A stretch of 7,380 nt of DNA from positions 1-7,380 of the forward strand of contig JAGAFM010000070.1 in NCBI GenBank assembly GCA_017612655.1. The letters are read 5' to 3'. The position numbers and the translations under genes were made by a program. Source of the DNA: Clostridia bacterium. GTDB taxonomy: Bacteria > Bacillota > Clostridia > Oscillospirales > CAG-272. Each line of letters starts with the position of its first letter. Within the stretch, counting starts at the first letter, position 1. Under the pieces are notes generated by a model. It did no database searches and was not told the origin of the DNA. It saw only the letters and a program-made list of their open reading frames with translations. Below, piece after piece: positions 5,637 through 7,380 of this stretch.

Positions 5637-6356
5637 ATGCGGATCAATACCGAAGCCGTCGATTTCAAAACGATCAACGAGACGCTGCGCAGCGGGGAAT
5701 CCGACTATACGCTGACCAACTGCTGCGGACAGAGGTTCATCGCAGCCGGGATGTCCTCCCTGACCATACGGATCTCCGGCGTACCCGGGAATGCGCTCGG
5801 CGCCTATCTGAACGGCGCATCGATTACCGTGGACGGAAACGCGCAGGATGCTGTAGGCGATACGATGAACGACGGCTCGATTGTCATTCACGGCAACGTG
5901 GGAGACGCCGCCGGATACGCGATGCGGGGCGGAAAAATCTTCGTGCGCGGAAACGCCGGATACCGGGCGGGCATCCATATGAAGGCTTATCGCGAAAAAG
6001 TGCCGGTGATGGTTATCGGCGGAAAGGCCGGAAGCTTTCTCGGAGAATATCAGGCCGGGGGCGTTATCGTTGTCCTCGGACTCTCCGACGACGATCGCCG
6101 CATCGTCGGGAACTTTCCGTGCACGGGAATGCACGGCGGCAAAATGATCCTCCGGGCCGAGCCGGGCGAAATCCGGTTCCCCGATCAGGTGACCCCGAAA
6201 CTCGCCGGACCGGATGATCTGGAGGAGATCTCCTCCTATGTCCGCGAATACTGCGGACTGTTCGATGCCGATTTTGACGGGATTATGGACTCTCCGTTTA
6301 CCGTCGTAACGCCGGACAGCGGAAATCCTTACAAACGCCTATATGTGCCAAACTGA
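5637..6356 (+). CDS. GXGXG-domain subunit of split glutamate synthase (GltB3-like)
   Basis: A 239-residue protein equal to the C-terminal right-handed beta-helix domain of bacterial GltB, here as its own polypeptide. Between about residues 45 and 155 there are successive turns with Gly spaced around short hydrophobic strands (ISGVPGNALG, ITVDGNAQDAVG, IVIHGNVGDAAGYAM, IFVRGNAGYRAG, VMVIGGKAGSFLGEYQAGG), the pattern of the GXGXG fold. In complete GltB this helix is structural, packing between the amidotransferase and synthase domains. The related fold also occurs in formylmethanofuran dehydrogenase subunit C, but neighbours favour the glutamate synthase role. The ATG follows the previous TAA by 2 nt and is preceded by GGAGGTG (5620-5626), inside the end of the flavoprotein gene. 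The gap to the next gene is 15 nt. Confidence 0.9.
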   Translation: MRINTEAVDFKTINETLRSGESDYTLTNCCGQRFIAAGMSSLTIRISGVPGNALGAYLNGASITVDGNAQDAVGDTMNDGSIVIHGNVGDAAGYAMRGGKIFVRGNAGYRAGIHMKAYREKVPVMVIGGKAGSFLGEYQAGGVIVVLGLSDDDRRIVGNFPCTGMHGGKMILRAEPGEIRFPDQVTPKLAGPDDLEEISSYVREYCGLFDADFDGIMDSPFTVVTPDSGNPYKRLYVPN

Positions 6357-6371
6357 CCAACGGGAGGTACT

Positions 6372-7380
6372 ATGAATTACTCAAAAGACGAGGTTATGCA
6401 GTTCGTTGCGGAAGAGGACGTGAAATTTATTCGTCTTGCCTTCTGCGACGTGTTCGGAGTGCAGAAAAACATCTCCATCATGCCCGACGAGCTTCCGCGC
6501 GCCTTTACGTACGGAATCGCATTCGACGCATCCGCCATCGCGGGTTTCGGAGACGAGACGCACTCCGATCTTTTTTTGCACCCGGAGCCGGAAACACTGA
6601 CTCCGCTTCCGTGGCGTCCTGAACACGGCAGCGTGGTGCGCATGCTCTGCCGCATCACTTATCCGGACGGAACTCCGTTTGAGTGCGACACCAGGAGTCT
6701 GCTCAAGAAAGCGGTCGACGATGCCGCTGCGGAGGGATACACCTTCTACTTCGGCGCGGAGGAAGAGTTCTATCTGTTCGAACTGAACGACTGCAACGAA
6801 AGGACCGACCGTCCCTACGACAAAGCAGGTTATATGGACATCGCTCCGGCTGACAAAGGGGAAAACATCCGCAGAGAAATCTGTCTGACGCTGGAGCAGA
6901 TGGGCATCCAGCCGGAGAGTTCCCATCACGAGGAGGGCCCCGGTCAGAACGAGATCGATTTCCGCTATTCGGACGCTCTCAGCGCGGCAGACAATGCGAT
7001 GACATTCCAGACTGTCGTCCGCACCGTTGCGCGCAGAAACGGTCTGTATGCGGATTTCTCCCCGAAGCCGATCGCAGACAAGCCCGGGAACGGTTTTCAT
7101 ATCAATCTCTCCGTCCGCTCCAAGGGAAGCGATGCTTTTTCCGGTATGATCGCCGGAATTCTTTCTCACATTGACGAGATGACCGCTTTCCTGAATCCTA
7201 CGGATGAATCCTACAACAGGCTCGGGAAAAACAAAGCGCCCGGTTATATCTCCTGGTCTCACGAGAACCGTTCCCAGCTGATCCGCGTCCCCGCTGCGGT
7301 CGGAGAATTCAGACGGGCGGAACTCCGTTCCCCCGATCCAACCGCAAATCCCTATCTCGCGTTCGCTCTGATGATTTACG
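6372..7380 (+). CDS. glnA: Type I glutamine synthetase homologue, divergent clustered form; C terminus beyond the window
   Basis: The first 336 codons of a GSI-family protein (family length about 440). Beta-grasp domain: residues 16-100, including FDASAIAGFGD (51-61), where canonical enzymes have FDGSSI. Catalytic domain: GAEEEFYLF (128-136; metal ligands Glu130, Glu132), HHEEGPGQNEIDF (185-197), GNGFHINLS (239-247; His243), NPTDESYNRL (275-284), WSHENRSQLIRVP (295-307) and RRAELRSPDPTANPYLAFAL (314-333). Most metal and nucleotide residues are present. The flap segment between RL and AP is GKNK, shorter than the usual VPGYE, so the flap Glu aligns with a Lys (288). The ATG has GGGAGG (6362-6367) close upstream, and the gene is the sixth of the cluster. 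It probably makes glutamine for the adjacent glutamate synthase, but the altered flap leaves room for another gamma-glutamyl ligation or a regulatory role. Confidence 0.9.
   Translation, partial: MNYSKDEVMQFVAEEDVKFIRLAFCDVFGVQKNISIMPDELPRAFTYGIAFDASAIAGFGDETHSDLFLHPEPETLTPLPWRPEHGSVVRMLCRITYPDGTPFECDTRSLLKKAVDDAAAEGYTFYFGAEEEFYLFELNDCNERTDRPYDKAGYMDIAPADKGENIRREICLTLEQMGIQPESSHHEEGPGQNEIDFRYSDALSAADNAMTFQTVVRTVARRNGLYADFSPKPIADKPGNGFHINLSVRSKGSDAFSGMIAGILSHIDEMTAFLNPTDESYNRLGKNKAPGYISWSHENRSQLIRVPAAVGEFRRAELRSPDPTANPYLAFALMIY

Noticed and set aside
6381..7262. 293-codon minus-strand open frame at the right end
   Set aside because: It is a shadow of the type I glutamine synthetase gene, whose motifs are continuous on the plus strand from 6372 to the window edge.
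1..7380. Mobile elements, CRISPR arrays, tRNA or rRNA genes
   Set aside because: No inverted-repeat ends, transposase motifs, regularly spaced repeats or structural RNA signatures were seen. The region is fully explained by nitrogen-assimilation genes and their leaders.

Overview
This window is a nitrogen-assimilation locus: two divergently transcribed glutamine/glutamate units share a regulatory region of about 390 bp (968-1357). The gene content points to an anaerobic bacterium of the Clostridia (Firmicutes). It has a type III glutamine synthetase, and it has a glutamate synthase split into separate polypeptides next to ferredoxin-type and FAD subunits. Promoters are of the TTGACA/TATAAT type, Shine-Dalgarno sequences are strong, and genes are tightly packed. 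Coding regions favour G or C at third codon positions, so this is a relatively GC-rich member. The genus cannot be told from the sequence alone.

Left side, minus strand: the first 322 codons of a type III glutamine synthetase (glnN) run off the left edge. Its promoter is a perfect sigma-A consensus (TTGACA, 17 bp, TATAAT). The untranslated leader is about 160 nt and holds two tandem attenuator-like elements built on a 17-bp direct repeat.

Right side, plus strand: a second strong promoter (TTGACA, 17 bp, TAAAAT) and a leader of about 97 nt with its own terminator-like hairpin precede six closely packed genes. In order these are a class II glutamine amidotransferase (GltB1-like), a ferredoxin plus FMN glutamate synthase core (GltB2-like), a 4x[4Fe-4S] electron-transfer protein, an FAD/NAD(P)H oxidoreductase, a GXGXG-domain protein (GltB3-like), and a divergent type I glutamine synthetase homologue cut by the right edge. 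Together the first, second and fifth genes rebuild the three domains of a bacterial GltB. The third and fourth plausibly replace the GltD subunit as the electron-input module. The glutamine synthetases supply glutamine, so the locus looks like a complete GS-GOGAT system.

The most notable signal is in the intergenic region. All three attenuators have the same design: a short hairpin with a hexanucleotide loop carrying A at position 1 and G at position 4 (AAUGGC, AAUGAC, AAAGGC), whose 3' arm is also the start of the 5' arm of a following intrinsic terminator. That matches the first-hairpin and mutual-exclusion parts of the ANTAR (NasR/NasT/NitR-type) antitermination substrate. It suggests one RNA-binding response regulator controls both divergent units. 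The second hairpin of each element does not fit the ANTAR consensus fully, and no regulator gene is visible in the window, so this remains a structural inference.
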